Positions 19,168 to 27,744 of a stretch of DNA of 64,000 nucleotides are shown here, in pieces. Numbering within the stretch: the stretch's first letter is position 1; every line of letters begins with the position of its first letter. The notes under the pieces are model-generated. The model was not told where the DNA came from, ran no database searches, and saw nothing but the letters and a program-made list of their open reading frames with translations. Both the position numbers and the translations under genes were made by a program. The stretch lies in contig NZ_AP022610.1 in NCBI RefSeq assembly GCF_010729665.1, positions 4,960,001-5,024,000 on the forward strand, read 5' to 3'. The DNA is from Mycolicibacterium madagascariense (GTDB taxonomy: Bacteria; Actinomycetota; Actinomycetes; Mycobacteriales; Mycobacteriaceae).

Positions 19168-19647
19168 GTGAAGTGCTCGTTGGTGATTGGCGCTGCGGTG
19201 GCCGCGCTGCTGGCGTCGCCGTCCGGGGCGGCCCGCGCCGACCCCCTGCCGCCGGCCCCCGACGCACCGTGCGCCGCCGACGTCGACGGTGCGCTGACGT
19301 GGCCCGTCGGCGCCAAGGCGCCCCTCGGATGCGCCGACGGACGATGGGAACCGGTCACCGATCCCTACCCGATCAGCGCGAAGTGGGCGAGCTACGGCCC
19401 GTCGATGACGCTGCACGGCCAGGGCAGGCCCAACCCCAACCTCCTCTCGGGTGTCTGGACCGCCACCCCGTTGAGTCCCGAAAGTGCTTGCAGTGCAACG
19501 CAATCTGCCGTCATCCCGGGAAGTCCGACGGTGGGTCCGCCACGGGTCGACCGGGCCGCGGCCGGTCAGCCGCTGTCGTTCGACGTGGTGCCGGTGCTCT
19601 TCACCATCGAGATGAGCGGCGACTGTCTGTGGCAGCGCGCCGACTAG
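19168..19647 (+). CDS. Secreted protein of unknown function
   Basis: 159 residues from a GTG, ten bases after the DUF4185 gene, so probably co-transcribed. A signal peptide (MKCSLVIGAAVAALLASPSG, cleavage near ARA-DP) precedes a mature part with four cysteines at regular places (PCAAD, LGCADG, ACSAT, DCLWQ), likely two disulfides, and the motif WEPVTDPYPISAKWASYGPS. I do not recognise the family. Its export and operon place suggest it acts with the DUF4185 protein at the cell surface. Confidence 0.75.
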   Translation: MKCSLVIGAAVAALLASPSGAARADPLPPAPDAPCAADVDGALTWPVGAKAPLGCADGRWEPVTDPYPISAKWASYGPSMTLHGQGRPNPNLLSGVWTATPLSPESACSATQSAVIPGSPTVGPPRVDRAAAGQPLSFDVVPVLFTIEMSGDCLWQRAD

Positions 19648-19655
19648 GTCCCACC

Positions 19656-19694
19656 GCTCGGGCCCGAGCCCCGATCGGTCGACGCACCTAGACT
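19656..19694 (+). promoter_or_regulatory. Palindrome and -10 element before xdhC-like gene
   Basis: A perfect 14-bp palindrome GCTCGGGCCCGAGC (19656-19669) and a TAGACT at 19689-19694 lie in the 54-base gap. The -10 ends seven bases before the GTG at 19702, the spacing of leaderless mycobacterial transcripts. The palindrome could be an operator or the terminator of the preceding gene. Confidence 0.45.
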
Positions 19695-19701
19695 CGACTA
19701 C

Positions 19702-20820
19702 GTGCGCGACGTGCTCGACGAGCTGCTCTCGGTGTGGCGGGCCGGAGGGACCGCCGGCCTGGCCACCGTCGTGCGCACGATCGAATCCGCCCCTCGCACG
19801 GCGGGCGCGGCGATGGTGGTCTCCCCCAGCGGTTCGGTGGCGGGCTCGGTGTCCGGCGGCTGCGTCGAGGCCGCGGTGTACGAGCTGGCCAACGACGTGG
19901 TGCAGACCGGAACGCCGCAGCTGCAGCGCTACGGCATCACCGACGACGATGCGTTCGCCGTCGGGCTCACCTGCGGCGGCATCATCGACGTCTTCGCCGA
20001 ACCCGTCTCCCGACGCACGTTCCCCGAGCTGGACGCGGTGGCGCAAGCCATCGCCGCGGGCCGACCGACGGCGACGGCCACGGTGATCGGACATCCCGAC
20101 GCCGACCGCGTCGGGCGCCGGATCGTCCTCGACGAGACCGCCGCCGCGGGTTCGCTGGGCTCGCGCAGGGCCGACGACGCCGTCGTCGACGACGCCCGCG
20201 GACTGCTGGCCGCGGGCCGGACCACGGTGCTCACCTACGGTCCCGATGGCGAGCGTCAGGGCGACGGGATGGCGGTCTTCGTCGCGAGCTACGCACCCCC
20301 GCCGCGGATGATCGTCTTCGGCGCCATCGACTTCGCCGCCGCGCTCACCCGGCAGGCCGCGCTGCTCGGCTACCGGGTCACGGTGTGCGACGCCCGGCCG
20401 GTCTTCACGACGCAGGCCCGCTTCCCCACCGCCGACGAGATCGTCGTCGACTGGCCCGACCGCTACCTCGCCGCCCAGCAGGCCATGGGCGCCATCGACG
20501 CGCGCACCGTGATCTGCGTGCTGACCCACGATCCCAAGTTCGACGTGCCGGTGCTGTCGGTGGCGCTGCGCCTGCCGCAGGTCGGGTACGTCGGCGCGAT
20601 GGGATCGCGCAAGACCCACGTCGACCGGCTCGACCGGCTGCGGCTGGAGGGGCTGACCGACGCGCAGATGAGTCGGCTGGCCAGTCCCATCGGACTCGAT
20701 CTCGGCGCTCGCACCCCGGAGGAGACGGCGGTGTCGATCGTCGCCGAGATCATCGCCAAACGCTGGGGCGGTGGCGGCCGTCCGCTGGCCGAGGTGGACA
20801 CGCGCATCCACCGCGGGTGA
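19702..20820 (+). CDS. XdhC/CoxI-family protein
   Basis: 372 residues from a GTG. The N-terminal XdhC domain has VRTIESAPRTAGAAMVVSPS and GSVSGGCVEAAVYELA with the conserved Cys; the C-terminal Rossmann-type part has RMIVFGAIDFAAALTRQAAL, THDPKFDVPVLSVAL, GYVGAMGSRKTH and the family end PIGLDLGARTPEETAVSIVA. XdhC proteins insert the sulfurated molybdenum cofactor into xanthine- or CO-dehydrogenase-type enzymes. No molybdenum hydroxylase gene is in the window, so its client lies elsewhere. A leaderless start is suggested by the -10 element at 19689. Confidence 0.9.
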   Translation: MRDVLDELLSVWRAGGTAGLATVVRTIESAPRTAGAAMVVSPSGSVAGSVSGGCVEAAVYELANDVVQTGTPQLQRYGITDDDAFAVGLTCGGIIDVFAEPVSRRTFPELDAVAQAIAAGRPTATATVIGHPDADRVGRRIVLDETAAAGSLGSRRADDAVVDDARGLLAAGRTTVLTYGPDGERQGDGMAVFVASYAPPPRMIVFGAIDFAAALTRQAALLGYRVTVCDARPVFTTQARFPTADEIVVDWPDRYLAAQQAMGAIDARTVICVLTHDPKFDVPVLSVALRLPQVGYVGAMGSRKTHVDRLDRLRLEGLTDAQMSRLASPIGLDLGARTPEETAVSIVAEIIAKRWGGGGRPLAEVDTRIHRG

Positions 20821-20841
20821 CGGCGGGTCGGGTCGGGTCGG

Positions 20842-21681
20842 TCAGCCCGTCACGCCGCGCAGGCCGTCGGCGCCGAACACCGGTTCGAGCATCGAGGAGT
20901 AGTCCGGTCCCCGGCGCAGTTGCTGGCCGCCGTCGACGTTGATGACCTGCCCGGTGATCCAGCTCGCCGCGTCGCTGAGGAGGAACACCGCGGCGGCCGC
21001 GACGTCGGTGACCTCGCCAACCCGCGGCAGCGGGGTGTTGATGCGGTAGTCCTCGCTGAGCTCGGGTGAATCCAGCACCAGCGCCACGAGATCGGTGCGG
21101 ATGAGACCGGGGCGGATGGAGTTGACCCGCACCCGGGACGCCCCGAGTTCGTCGGCGCCCAGCTGCACGAGGTGATCGATGCCGGCCTTGCTGACGCCGT
21201 AGGCGCCGAACCAGCGGTGGGTGTTGCTCGACGCGATCGACGAGATGGCGACGAACGAACCGCCGCCGGTGCGCACCATCTCCTTGGCGCTGTGCTTGAG
21301 CACGTACATGCTCCCGTTGACGTTCAGGTCGACGGTGCGGCGCCACGCCTCGGAGTCGACCTGGGTGATCGGGCCGATCGTCTCGGATCCGCCCGCGCAG
21401 TGCACGACGCCGTTCAGCCTGCCGTGCCACGCCGTGGCGGCCTCCACCATGGCGCTCACCTCGTCCTCGTGGGTGACGTCGGCGGGTTCGTAGCGGACCT
21501 CGCCGGCTCCGTCGGGGGCCTGCGCCGCGATCTCGTCGCGCGCGGCCGCGAGGCGGTCGGCGTTGCGGCCGACCAGCATGACGTCACCGCCGGAGGCGAC
21601 GACCGCGGCGGCCACGCCCTTGCCGATGCCGCTGCCACCGCCGGTGACGATGATGGTGCGATCCGCCAGCGAAAGATGCAT
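20842..21681 (-). CDS. SDR oxidoreductase under a KstR-type box
   Basis: 279 residues from the ATG at 21681, preceded by GAGGGGC. The classical SDR motifs are TGGGSGIGKG, NADRLAA (cofactor selectivity), CAGG, Ser in ISSIASSNTHRW, catalytic YGVSK and RPGLIRTDLV. It is an NAD(P)-dependent dehydrogenase. A palindrome matching the KstR operator (21702-21715) lies 21 bases upstream, which places the gene in the sterol regulon although it is about 14 kb from the nearest catabolic gene. It probably oxidises a hydroxyl on a sterol nucleus or side-chain intermediate. The precise substrate is not visible. Confidence 0.9.
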   Translation of the reverse strand: MHLSLADRTIIVTGGGSGIGKGVAAAVVASGGDVMLVGRNADRLAAARDEIAAQAPDGAGEVRYEPADVTHEDEVSAMVEAATAWHGRLNGVVHCAGGSETIGPITQVDSEAWRRTVDLNVNGSMYVLKHSAKEMVRTGGGSFVAISSIASSNTHRWFGAYGVSKAGIDHLVQLGADELGASRVRVNSIRPGLIRTDLVALVLDSPELSEDYRINTPLPRVGEVTDVAAAAVFLLSDAASWITGQVINVDGGQQLRRGPDYSSMLEPVFGADGLRGVTG

Positions 21682-21701
21682 CGTTGCCCCTCGAGGAAAA
21701 C

Positions 21702-21715
21702 TAGAACACGTTCTC
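21702..21715. promoter_or_regulatory. KstR operator candidate (TAGAACACGTTCTC)
   Basis: Matches TnnAACnnGTTnnA, the KstR palindrome known from mycobacterial sterol catabolism. It lies between the minus-strand SDR (start 21681) and a plus-strand small secreted protein (start 21910); proximity favours the SDR as target. Confidence 0.75.
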
Positions 21716-21909
21716 GTAATGGAACCACGGCGGTCCTCGGGGGGCCAGCGAGGGTGGCTCGCCGTCACAGCCGCCGCGAAGTCAGCTCCCAGAAACCGTA
21801 CGACCGCACCACTTCTTCGCGCGAAGACCGCTGCCATCGGCGCTCATCAGCGTATTGTCACCTGTGTAAGGACCAGCCCGTGACGGCTCACCCAAGGGAA
21901 GGCGTGGCG

Positions 21910-22254
21910 ATGACTACCCGGACGACACCCCGACAGACCTCATCCCGACGACTGCTCCTCGCCGGCGGCTTCGCCGTCGCGATCGCGGCCGCCCCCGCCG
22001 CCGCGCTGTTCTCCGGGACGCCCGCGGCGCCCACCTTCGGGGCGTGCGTCAACGGCGAGACCGCCGACACCTACACCAACGTCTGCACCCCGGACCTCGT
22101 GCCCAACTCGTCCTCGCTGCCCGCCGTCGACGGCATCCCGTGTACGGGCGGCAACTCCGGGCAGTGCATCGGCCTGTCCGAGAACGCTCCGCAGTACCAG
22201 GCGCCCAACTCGACGATCGGGTCCAGCCCCACCGTCCACGGCTCCACCGACTAG
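21910..22254 (+). CDS. Four-cysteine small secreted protein, paralogue 1
   Basis: 114 residues from the ATG at 21910 (AAGGGAAGG upstream; a GTG at 21880 is also in frame). A signal peptide (RRLLLAGGFAVAIAAAPAAA) precedes a mature part with C-x12-C (ACVNGETADTYTNVC) and C-x7-C inside DGIPCTGGNSGQCIGLSE, ending GSSPTVHGSTD. Two further copies follow at 22330 and 22797. Similar short mycobacterial proteins are sometimes labelled intersectin-EH binding proteins; from memory, and not a functional proof. Probably exported with two disulfides; role unknown. Confidence 0.85.
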   Translation: MTTRTTPRQTSSRRLLLAGGFAVAIAAAPAAALFSGTPAAPTFGACVNGETADTYTNVCTPDLVPNSSSLPAVDGIPCTGGNSGQCIGLSENAPQYQAPNSTIGSSPTVHGSTD

Positions 22255-22329
22255 CTGCTCGCTCCGACACGCACCCAGTGAACTAGCGGTATCTGCGCAG
22301 AGCGCTGCCAGCTTCCGTACGATCCCCGC

Positions 22330-22686
22330 ATGTCGCTCTCCGGATCTTCCGTCCGCCGCCTCCTGATCGCCGGCGCATTCATGCTCGCCGTCTCCGCCGG
22401 GCCTGCTATCTCGGCGCTCGCCGCCCCATCCGCGCCGCTGGCCGACTGCGCGGTCGGCGAGGACGCCGACGCATACACGGGCGAATGCGTGCCGTTCGCC
22501 GTCCCCAACTCGCCGGCGCCGTTCACGACCACCGCGGCCAACCCCGACGTGCCCGAGGTCGACGGCGTCCCGTGCACCGGCAGCGACTCCGGCGCGTGCA
22601 TCGGGCTGGCCGAGGACGCCCCGCAGTACGTCGCGCCCGAGTCGACCATCGGGTCGAGTCCCACCGTCACGGGCTCGACGAACTGA
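22330..22686 (+). CDS. Four-cysteine small secreted protein, paralogue 2
   Basis: 118 residues. A signal peptide (RRLLIAGAFMLAVSAGPAIS) precedes the same scaffold as its neighbours: DCAVGEDADAYTGEC, DGVPCTGSDSGACIGLAE, and the end GSSPTVTGSTN. TACGAT at 22318-22323 ends six bases before the ATG, so the transcript is probably leaderless and the gene has its own promoter rather than depending on paralogue 1. Closest to paralogue 1 in its C-terminal tail. Function unknown. Confidence 0.85.
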   Translation: MSLSGSSVRRLLIAGAFMLAVSAGPAISALAAPSAPLADCAVGEDADAYTGECVPFAVPNSPAPFTTTAANPDVPEVDGVPCTGSDSGACIGLAEDAPQYVAPESTIGSSPTVTGSTN

Positions 22687-22796
22687 CCCGCTGAGCGGGC
22701 AACCTGCCGATCTGGTGCGGATTTCCTGCAACGTCCCTAGAATTCCCTGGACGGGGCGTCAATTATCGGCGTACCTTCCCGCGATCTCGAGAAAGC

Positions 22797-23150
22797 GTGA
22801 CCATGGCGCACTGTGACATCTCCCTACGACGCATGATCCTCGCCGGCGGCTTCGCGCTGGTGCTCGCGGGCGGACCGGCGGTGGTCGCGCTGTCGACGCC
22901 GGCGATCGCGGGCGCCGTGACGTCGTGCCAGCCGGGCGAGGAGGAGGACCTCTACTCGGGCGCCTGCCTGCCCCACACCGCGCCGAGTTCGCCCGCGGGC
23001 GGCGGCTCGGCGGTCGACCCGATCCCGGGTGGTTCGCTGTCGGCGGTCGACGGCGTGCCGTGCACGGGTGGCGACACCGGCAAGTGCATCGGACTGCAGG
23101 AGGACGCGCCGCAGTTCCAGCAGCCCCCAACGAGCATCGACGGCCAGTAG
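22797..23150 (+). CDS. Four-cysteine small secreted protein, paralogue 3
   Basis: 117 residues from a GTG; an ATG two codons later is equally possible. The signal peptide (RRMILAGGFALVLAGGPAVV) is followed by SCQPGEEEDLYSGAC, a Gly/Ser/Pro linker and DGVPCTGGDTGKCIGLQE, keeping the C-x12-C and C-x7-C spacing of the other copies. The C-terminus ends soon after (PQFQQPPTSIDGQ) and lacks the GSSPTV tail of paralogues 1 and 2. It is the copy nearest the otsA gene pair. Function unknown. Confidence 0.85.
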   Translation: MTMAHCDISLRRMILAGGFALVLAGGPAVVALSTPAIAGAVTSCQPGEEEDLYSGACLPHTAPSSPAGGGSAVDPIPGGSLSAVDGVPCTGGDTGKCIGLQEDAPQFQQPPTSIDGQ

Positions 23151-23164
23151 CGGCGATCGGACCA

Positions 23165-23189
23165 GGCGATTCGACGAGTCGCCTAGAGT
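23165..23189 (+). promoter_or_regulatory. Promoter region of the small gene-otsA pair
   Basis: A near-perfect 19-bp inverted repeat (23165-23183, arms GGCGA and TCGCC with matching inner TCG/CGA) directly abuts TAGAGT (23184-23189), which ends seven bases before the ATG at 23197. This looks like a leaderless promoter with an operator over the -10 spacer. The binding protein is unknown. Confidence 0.4.
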
Positions 23190-23196
23190 TGATGCC

Positions 23197-23361
23197 ATGG
23201 CTGCCAAACCAGATCCCGCCGAAATCGGCGACGTCGAACCACTCGCCGACAGCACGGCCCGTCAGGCGCGGCGCGTCGTCGCCGCCTACGCGACCGACGC
23301 CGACGAATGCCGGGTCTTCCTGTCGATGCTCGGCATCGGACCGGCGAAACTCGAGGCATAG
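23197..23361 (+). CDS. 54-residue conserved protein upstream of otsA (Rv3489-like)
   Basis: 54 residues: an acidic N-terminus (MAAKPDPAEIGDVEPLADST) and a helical segment ARQARRVVAAYATDADECRV ending in FLSMLGIGPAKLEA. Its stop is immediately followed by the GTG of otsA. M. tuberculosis has a gene of the same size in the same place, which supports a real coding gene despite its length. No domain is recognised. It may be a small partner or regulator of trehalose-phosphate synthase, but only gene order suggests this. Confidence 0.75.
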   Translation: MAAKPDPAEIGDVEPLADSTARQARRVVAAYATDADECRVFLSMLGIGPAKLEA

Positions 23362-24855
23362 GTGAATCCGGAGGAAGGCCAACCAGCTGACTCCGGGATC
23401 TCCGGCTCCGACGACACCGAGGGCGGTAACTCCGACTTCGTGGTGGTCGCCAACCGGCTGCCGATCGACATGGTGCGCCTGCCCGACGGCAGCACCGACT
23501 ACAAGCGCAGTCCTGGCGGCCTCGTGACGGCGCTCGAACCCTTGCTGCGCAAGCGGCACGGCGCCTGGATCGGCTGGCCCGGGATCACCGACGGCGACGA
23601 AGAACCGATCTTCGAAGACGGGCTCGAGATGCGCCCGGTGCGCCTGTCGGACGACGACTTCGCCGAGTACTACGAGGGTTTCTCCAACGCGACCCTGTGG
23701 CCGCTCTACCACGACGTGATCGTCAAGCCGGTGTATCACCGCTCGTGGTGGGACCGCTACGTCGAGGTGAACCGTCGCTTCGCCGAGGCCACCGCCAGCG
23801 CAGCCGCGCACGGCGCCACGGTGTGGGTGCAGGACTACCAGTTGCAGCTGGTGCCCAAGATGCTGCGCATGCTGCGCCCGGACCTGACGATCGGCTTCTT
23901 CCTGCACATCCCGTTTCCCCCGGTCGAGCTGTTCATGCAGATGCCGTGGCGCACCGAGATCATCGAGGGCCTCCTCGGCGCCGACCTGGTGGGCTTCCAT
24001 CTGCCCGGCGGCGCGCAGAACTTCATGATCCTGGCCCGACGGCTCGTCGGCGCCAACACGTCGCGGGCCAGCGTGGGCGTGCGCTCCCGGTTCGGTGAGA
24101 TCCAGGTCGGCTTCCGCACGGTCAAGGTCGGTGCGTTCCCCATCTCGATCGACTCCGACGACCTCGACGCCAAGGCGCGCCACCGCGACGTCCGTCAGCG
24201 CGTCAAGGACATTCGCGCGGAGTTGGGACATCCGCGCAAGGTGCTCCTCGGCGTGGACCGGCTGGACTACACCAAGGGCATCGACGTCCGCCTGCATGCG
24301 TTCTCCGAGCTGCTCGACGAGGGCCGCGTCGACGCGAGCGACACCGTGCTCGTCCAACTGGCGACCCCGAGCCGGGAGCGCGTCGAGAGCTACAAGGCCA
24401 TGCGCGAGGACATCGAGCGCCAGGTCGGTCACATCAACGGCGAGTACGGCCAGGTCGGGCATGCGGTCGTGCACTACGTGCACCGGGCGCTGCCGCGCGA
24501 CGAGCTCATTGCGTTCTTCGTGGCGGCCGACGTCATGCTGGTGACTCCCCTACGCGACGGCATGAACCTCGTCGCGAAGGAGTACGTCGCCTGTCGCAGC
24601 GACCTCGGCGGTGCGCTCGTACTGAGCGAATTCACCGGCGCCGCAGCCGAACTGCGCCAGGCGTATCTGACCAACCCGCATCACCTCGACGGGGTGAAGG
24701 ACGCGATCGAGGCGGCGCTGACGCAGTCGCCCGAGGAGGGCCGCCGCCGCATGCGGGCGATGCGCCGTCAGGTGCTGGCCCATGACGTCGACCGGTGGGC
24801 CCGCTCGTTCCTCGACGCCCTCACCGCGACGAAGGACACCGTCAGATCGGAGTGA
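23362..24855 (+). CDS. otsA: Trehalose-6-phosphate synthase OtsA
   Basis: 497 residues, GT20 family. Motifs in order: [70 protein letters not shown] and [14 protein letters not shown], covering the donor and glucose-6-phosphate sites. It makes trehalose 6-phosphate from a nucleotide glucose and glucose 6-phosphate, the first step of the OtsAB route feeding trehalose to mycolate export and stress protection. The GTG start abuts the preceding small gene. The 3-prime end overlaps the convergent mam4B gene by 14 bases. No phosphatase (OtsB) gene is nearby. Confidence 0.97.
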   Translation: MNPEEGQPADSGISGSDDTEGGNSDFVVVANRLPIDMVRLPDGSTDYKRSPGGLVTALEPLLRKRHGAWIGWPGITDGDEEPIFEDGLEMRPVRLSDDDFAEYYEGFSNATLWPLYHDVIVKPVYHRSWWDRYVEVNRRFAEATASAAAHGATVWVQDYQLQLVPKMLRMLRPDLTIGFFLHIPFPPVELFMQMPWRTEIIEGLLGADLVGFHLPGGAQNFMILARRLVGANTSRASVGVRSRFGEIQVGFRTVKVGAFPISIDSDDLDAKARHRDVRQRVKDIRAELGHPRKVLLGVDRLDYTKGIDVRLHAFSELLDEGRVDASDTVLVQLATPSRERVESYKAMREDIERQVGHINGEYGQVGHAVVHYVHRALPRDELIAFFVAADVMLVTPLRDGMNLVAKEYVACRSDLGGALVLSEFTGAAAELRQAYLTNPHHLDGVKDAIEAALTQSPEEGRRRMRAMRRQVLAHDVDRWARSFLDALTATKDTVRSE

Positions 24856-25336
24856 TGTCCTGGATCCGCCAGTCCCGGCCGACCTTCTGGTAGTCGACCC
24901 GCAGGCGGCTGCCGTCGTAGAGCGGCTGCTTGGTCTTGTCGGTGAGGGTGCGGTTCATGAACACCATCACCGAGCCCGACGTGCGGTGTGCGGCAAGCAT
25001 TCCCACGCCGACGACGTTGACCTGGCTGACGATCTGGCGGTCCTTGGCCGCGGGCACCACGTTCTTGGTGGTGTCCTCTTCGTACTCGCGACGGAAGTCC
25101 GGGGTCAGCAGTTTGGCGGCGTCGATGCGGCTGCGCTCGATGGTCTGGTAGTCGAAGCCCAGGATCATCGGAATCTGCTGGGCCGCCAGCCCCGGTAGCT
25201 CGGCGCTGGTCTCCTGAGCGCCGACGCGCTCGACGCGGTTCCAGTACAGGATGCCGCCGACGCCGCTCAGCACCACGAACGCCAGCGCGAGCAGCGCGCC
25301 GACGAGCACCACCAGCCTGGACTGCAGGCGGCCCAT
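24842..25336 (-). CDS. mam4B: Mce-associated membrane protein (Rv3492c-like)
   Basis: 164 residues. One N-terminal transmembrane helix ([20 protein letters not shown]) is followed by an external domain with [20 protein letters not shown] and [14 protein letters not shown], the fold of Mce-associated proteins. These are thought to stabilise or assemble the Mce complex in the cell envelope. It starts by one-base overlap (TGATG) with the upstream mam gene and is the last gene of the mce4 operon. The name mam4B follows common use for the second Mce4-associated gene. Confidence 0.88.
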   Translation of the reverse strand: MGRLQSRLVVLVGALLALAFVVLSGVGGILYWNRVERVGAQETSAELPGLAAQQIPMILGFDYQTIERSRIDAAKLLTPDFRREYEEDTTKNVVPAAKDRQIVSQVNVVGVGMLAAHRTSGSVMVFMNRTLTDKTKQPLYDGSRLRVDYQKVGRDWRIQDITPI

Positions 25337-26025
25337 CAGTTGCCTCCGTCGGGATACTTCAGGTCGTAGCCGGTCATGCGGCCGTTGTCGTCCTCGTGCA
25401 CGATGACCCGGAGCCGGTAGGGCTTGGAGGGCGCGTTCACGCCGTCGATGTTGGTGACGGTCACCCGCACCGAGACCAGCACCGAGGCGTTGTCGGCGGT
25501 CTCGTCGATCTTCTCCAGTGCGGCGCCGTTGATGACGGCCTCCGAACTGGCGTTCGTGTCGTGGAAGATGGCCTTGAGGTTGTCGACGTTGTTGCCCTGG
25601 CTCATCATGTCGCGCAGCGGTCCGCTGAGGCCGTCGACGAACCGGTTCACGCTCTCGTCGATGGTGTTTTGGGTGTAGCTGAACATGTTGACCACGGTCT
25701 GCGACGCCGTGTCGACGAATCGCTGATCCCGGGCGGTGGCCGCCTCGGCGTGCCGCTGCTGCACCAGGAGCAGAGCGACCAACCCGCCGATGACCGCGAC
25801 GAGGACGGCGGTGCTGCCGACGCCCAGCGCGGCCACCAGGGCGCCGTGGGACCGGCGCCGCGGCGGCGGCCCAACGGGTTTGGCGGGACGCACCCGCACG
25901 ACCGCGGGTGAGTCGACGACCACCTGCGTCGGCGCCTCGGGCACGACGCCGGTGGCCGGGCCCGCGGCCCGCGACGCCCGCCTGCGCGGGGCAGTCTTCG
26001 TCCCCGAATCGGGTGTCTCACTCAC
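25336..26025 (-). CDS. mam4A: Mce-associated membrane protein (Rv3493c-like)
   Basis: 229 residues from a GTG directly after the mce4F stop. A basic, Ala/Pro-rich cytoplasmic N-terminus (about 1-60) precedes one transmembrane helix (ALVAALGVGSTAVLVAVIGG) and an external domain with RDQRFVDTASQTVVNMFSYT, SGPLRDMMSQGN and a C-terminal beta-rich part. It has the same architecture as the next gene product. Homologues near mce loci support Mce transport; the molecular role is not established. Confidence 0.88.
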   Translation of the reverse strand: MSETPDSGTKTAPRRRASRAAGPATGVVPEAPTQVVVDSPAVVRVRPAKPVGPPPRRRSHGALVAALGVGSTAVLVAVIGGLVALLLVQQRHAEAATARDQRFVDTASQTVVNMFSYTQNTIDESVNRFVDGLSGPLRDMMSQGNNVDNLKAIFHDTNASSEAVINGAALEKIDETADNASVLVSVRVTVTNIDGVNAPSKPYRLRVIVHEDDNGRMTGYDLKYPDGGN

Positions 26026-27744
26026 TTACGCCTGCCTCGGATCCAACATCAGGTCGACCCACGTCTCTGCGGAGTTGACCTTGTCCATGCCGCTGGCGTA
26101 GACGCCCGTTCCCCCCGCGGGGTCGACGAATACGCCGGTCTTGGAATCGTACGTCGTCGTGGCGGGAGCGCTCGCCTGCGGCGGCGTCCCGTCGGCGGGC
26201 GCCGGCGGCACGTCGGCCGGTGCCGGAGCTGGTGCAGGAGCCGGAGCGGGCGCCGGGGGTGGCGGGGCGTCGGGCGCGGGTCTGCCGTAGGGCGGCACGA
26301 TCTGGTCCGGCGGCGCGTCGAACGGGTGCGGCGGCGGCGGTGGCCCCGGGTCACTCGGCGGGTAGGGCAGCGGGAACGGCGCATTCGGCGCCGGGCCCGG
26401 GCCGGGTGCGACGCCGGGCGGCAGCTGCACCACCGGTGGTCCGGGGTCGTAGTCCGCACCCGGTGGGATCATCGGAAACTTGTTGGGCGGGGTGATGTTT
26501 CGGTCATTGGTGACGGGCGTGCTGCCGTACGGGACCGGCGGACCGCGCCACGGGTTGCTGCCCAGCGGTACGTACCCGCGGGGGTCGCGGCACAGCTGAA
26601 TCGTCGGCGCCCGGCGGCCGGGGAACTCCTGGCAGGGATAGTTGCGTGCGCCGCGCACCACGGACGGATCGTTCTGGGCGGCCTTGCAGTAGAGGTCCGT
26701 CGGCAGGTCGCGCAGCGTCGTGTCGGCGGGCGTCCTGATCAGCGGCGGGGGGATGAACCCGACCGAGCAGGGCGGCGGATCGCCGAGGTCGACCTTGAAG
26801 TCGAGCTTGCCGCCCTCGTCGGTGGGCACGCCGCCCGCCACCGTGTTCAACGCGGCGAGCAGGGCGGGGAAGATGACCAGGGCCTGCTCGATCGACTTGT
26901 GGTAGATCACGCCGATGCGGCCGACGTTCGCGAGGTTGGCCGCCAGCACGGGGAAGCTGGGCCGGATGCCCTCGAACGTGGTGTCGGCCGCCTGCGCCGC
27001 ACCCGGCGCGGTCTGCAGCACCGAGCGCAGCTGCGGATCGGCGTGGGTGACCTCGGTGGTGAACCTGGCCAGCCCGTCGGCGAGTGACTTGACGTCGTCA
27101 CCGCTGCGGATCTGGGCGTCGAGGAAGGGACCGGCCTGGTCGATCAGCTGGTTGATCTGGCCGGAGTTGGCGTTGGCCTCGTCGACGATCAGCCGGGTCG
27201 ACTGGATGATGCGCGACAGCTCGGGCCCGGATCCGTTGAACGCCTTGAACGTCTCGCGCAGCAGATCCTGCAGGCGGCTGTTCCCGACGCTGTTGACCAA
27301 CGAATTCGCTTGCGTCAGAAGGTCGTCGATGTCCTGACCGATCGCGGTGCGGTCCAGGCCGATGTTCGCGCCGTCGGCCAGCATTCGCTTCGAGGGGTCG
27401 GCCGGGGGCACCAGGTCGACGTACTGCTCACCGACGGCGGACACGCTCTTCACGGTGGCGGTGACGTTGTCGGGCACCGGCGTGTCGGTGTTGAGCCGCA
27501 TGGTGGCGACCACGGCGTCCTTGTCGAGGCCCACCTGCTCGACGCGTCCGATGGTCACGCCGCGGTAGGTGACGTTGGCGTTCTGATAGAGCCCGCCGCC
27601 CGCCTTGAAGTCCGCCGTCACGCGGTAGGCCCCGAGACCGACCGCCGCGGGCAGGTGCAGGTAGAAGGTGGAGATCAGGCCGACGCAGATCACCGTGACG
27701 ATCGCGAAGATCGTCAACTGGATGCGGGTGAGACGGTCCAGCAC
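26026..27744 (-). CDS. mce4F: Mce4F, sterol importer subunit
   Basis: 572 residues from a GTG overlapping the mce4E stop (TAGTG). An N-terminal helix (RIQLTIFAIVTVICVGLIST) anchors it; the Mce/MlaD domain follows (YRVTADFKAGGGLYQNANVT, YRGVTIGRVEQVGL), then a long helical region with LTQANSLVNSVGNSRLQDLL. The C-terminal 170 residues are strongly Pro-rich (PPPPHPFDAPPDQIVPPYG and APAPAPAPAPA), longer than the domain needs. As the sixth Mce protein it would complete the hexameric tunnel passing cholesterol across the envelope to the YrbE permease. Confidence 0.96.
   Translation of the reverse strand: MLDRLTRIQLTIFAIVTVICVGLISTFYLHLPAAVGLGAYRVTADFKAGGGLYQNANVTYRGVTIGRVEQVGLDKDAVVATMRLNTDTPVPDNVTATVKSVSAVGEQYVDLVPPADPSKRMLADGANIGLDRTAIGQDIDDLLTQANSLVNSVGNSRLQDLLRETFKAFNGSGPELSRIIQSTRLIVDEANANSGQINQLIDQAGPFLDAQIRSGDDVKSLADGLARFTTEVTHADPQLRSVLQTAPGAAQAADTTFEGIRPSFPVLAANLANVGRIGVIYHKSIEQALVIFPALLAALNTVAGGVPTDEGGKLDFKVDLGDPPPCSVGFIPPPLIRTPADTTLRDLPTDLYCKAAQNDPSVVRGARNYPCQEFPGRRAPTIQLCRDPRGYVPLGSNPWRGPPVPYGSTPVTNDRNITPPNKFPMIPPGADYDPGPPVVQLPPGVAPGPGPAPNAPFPLPYPPSDPGPPPPPHPFDAPPDQIVPPYGRPAPDAPPPPAPAPAPAPAPAPADVPPAPADGTPPQASAPATTTYDSKTGVFVDPAGGTGVYASGMDKVNSAETWVDLMLDPRQA

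Noticed and set aside
16868..19171. Plus-strand frame of 767 residues overlapping the DUF4185 gene
   Set aside because: Arg/His-rich out-of-frame shadow of the secreted protein with no motifs.
19656..19669. Rho-independent terminator for the secreted-protein gene
   Set aside because: The palindrome has almost no loop and no T-run; it is kept only as an operator candidate.
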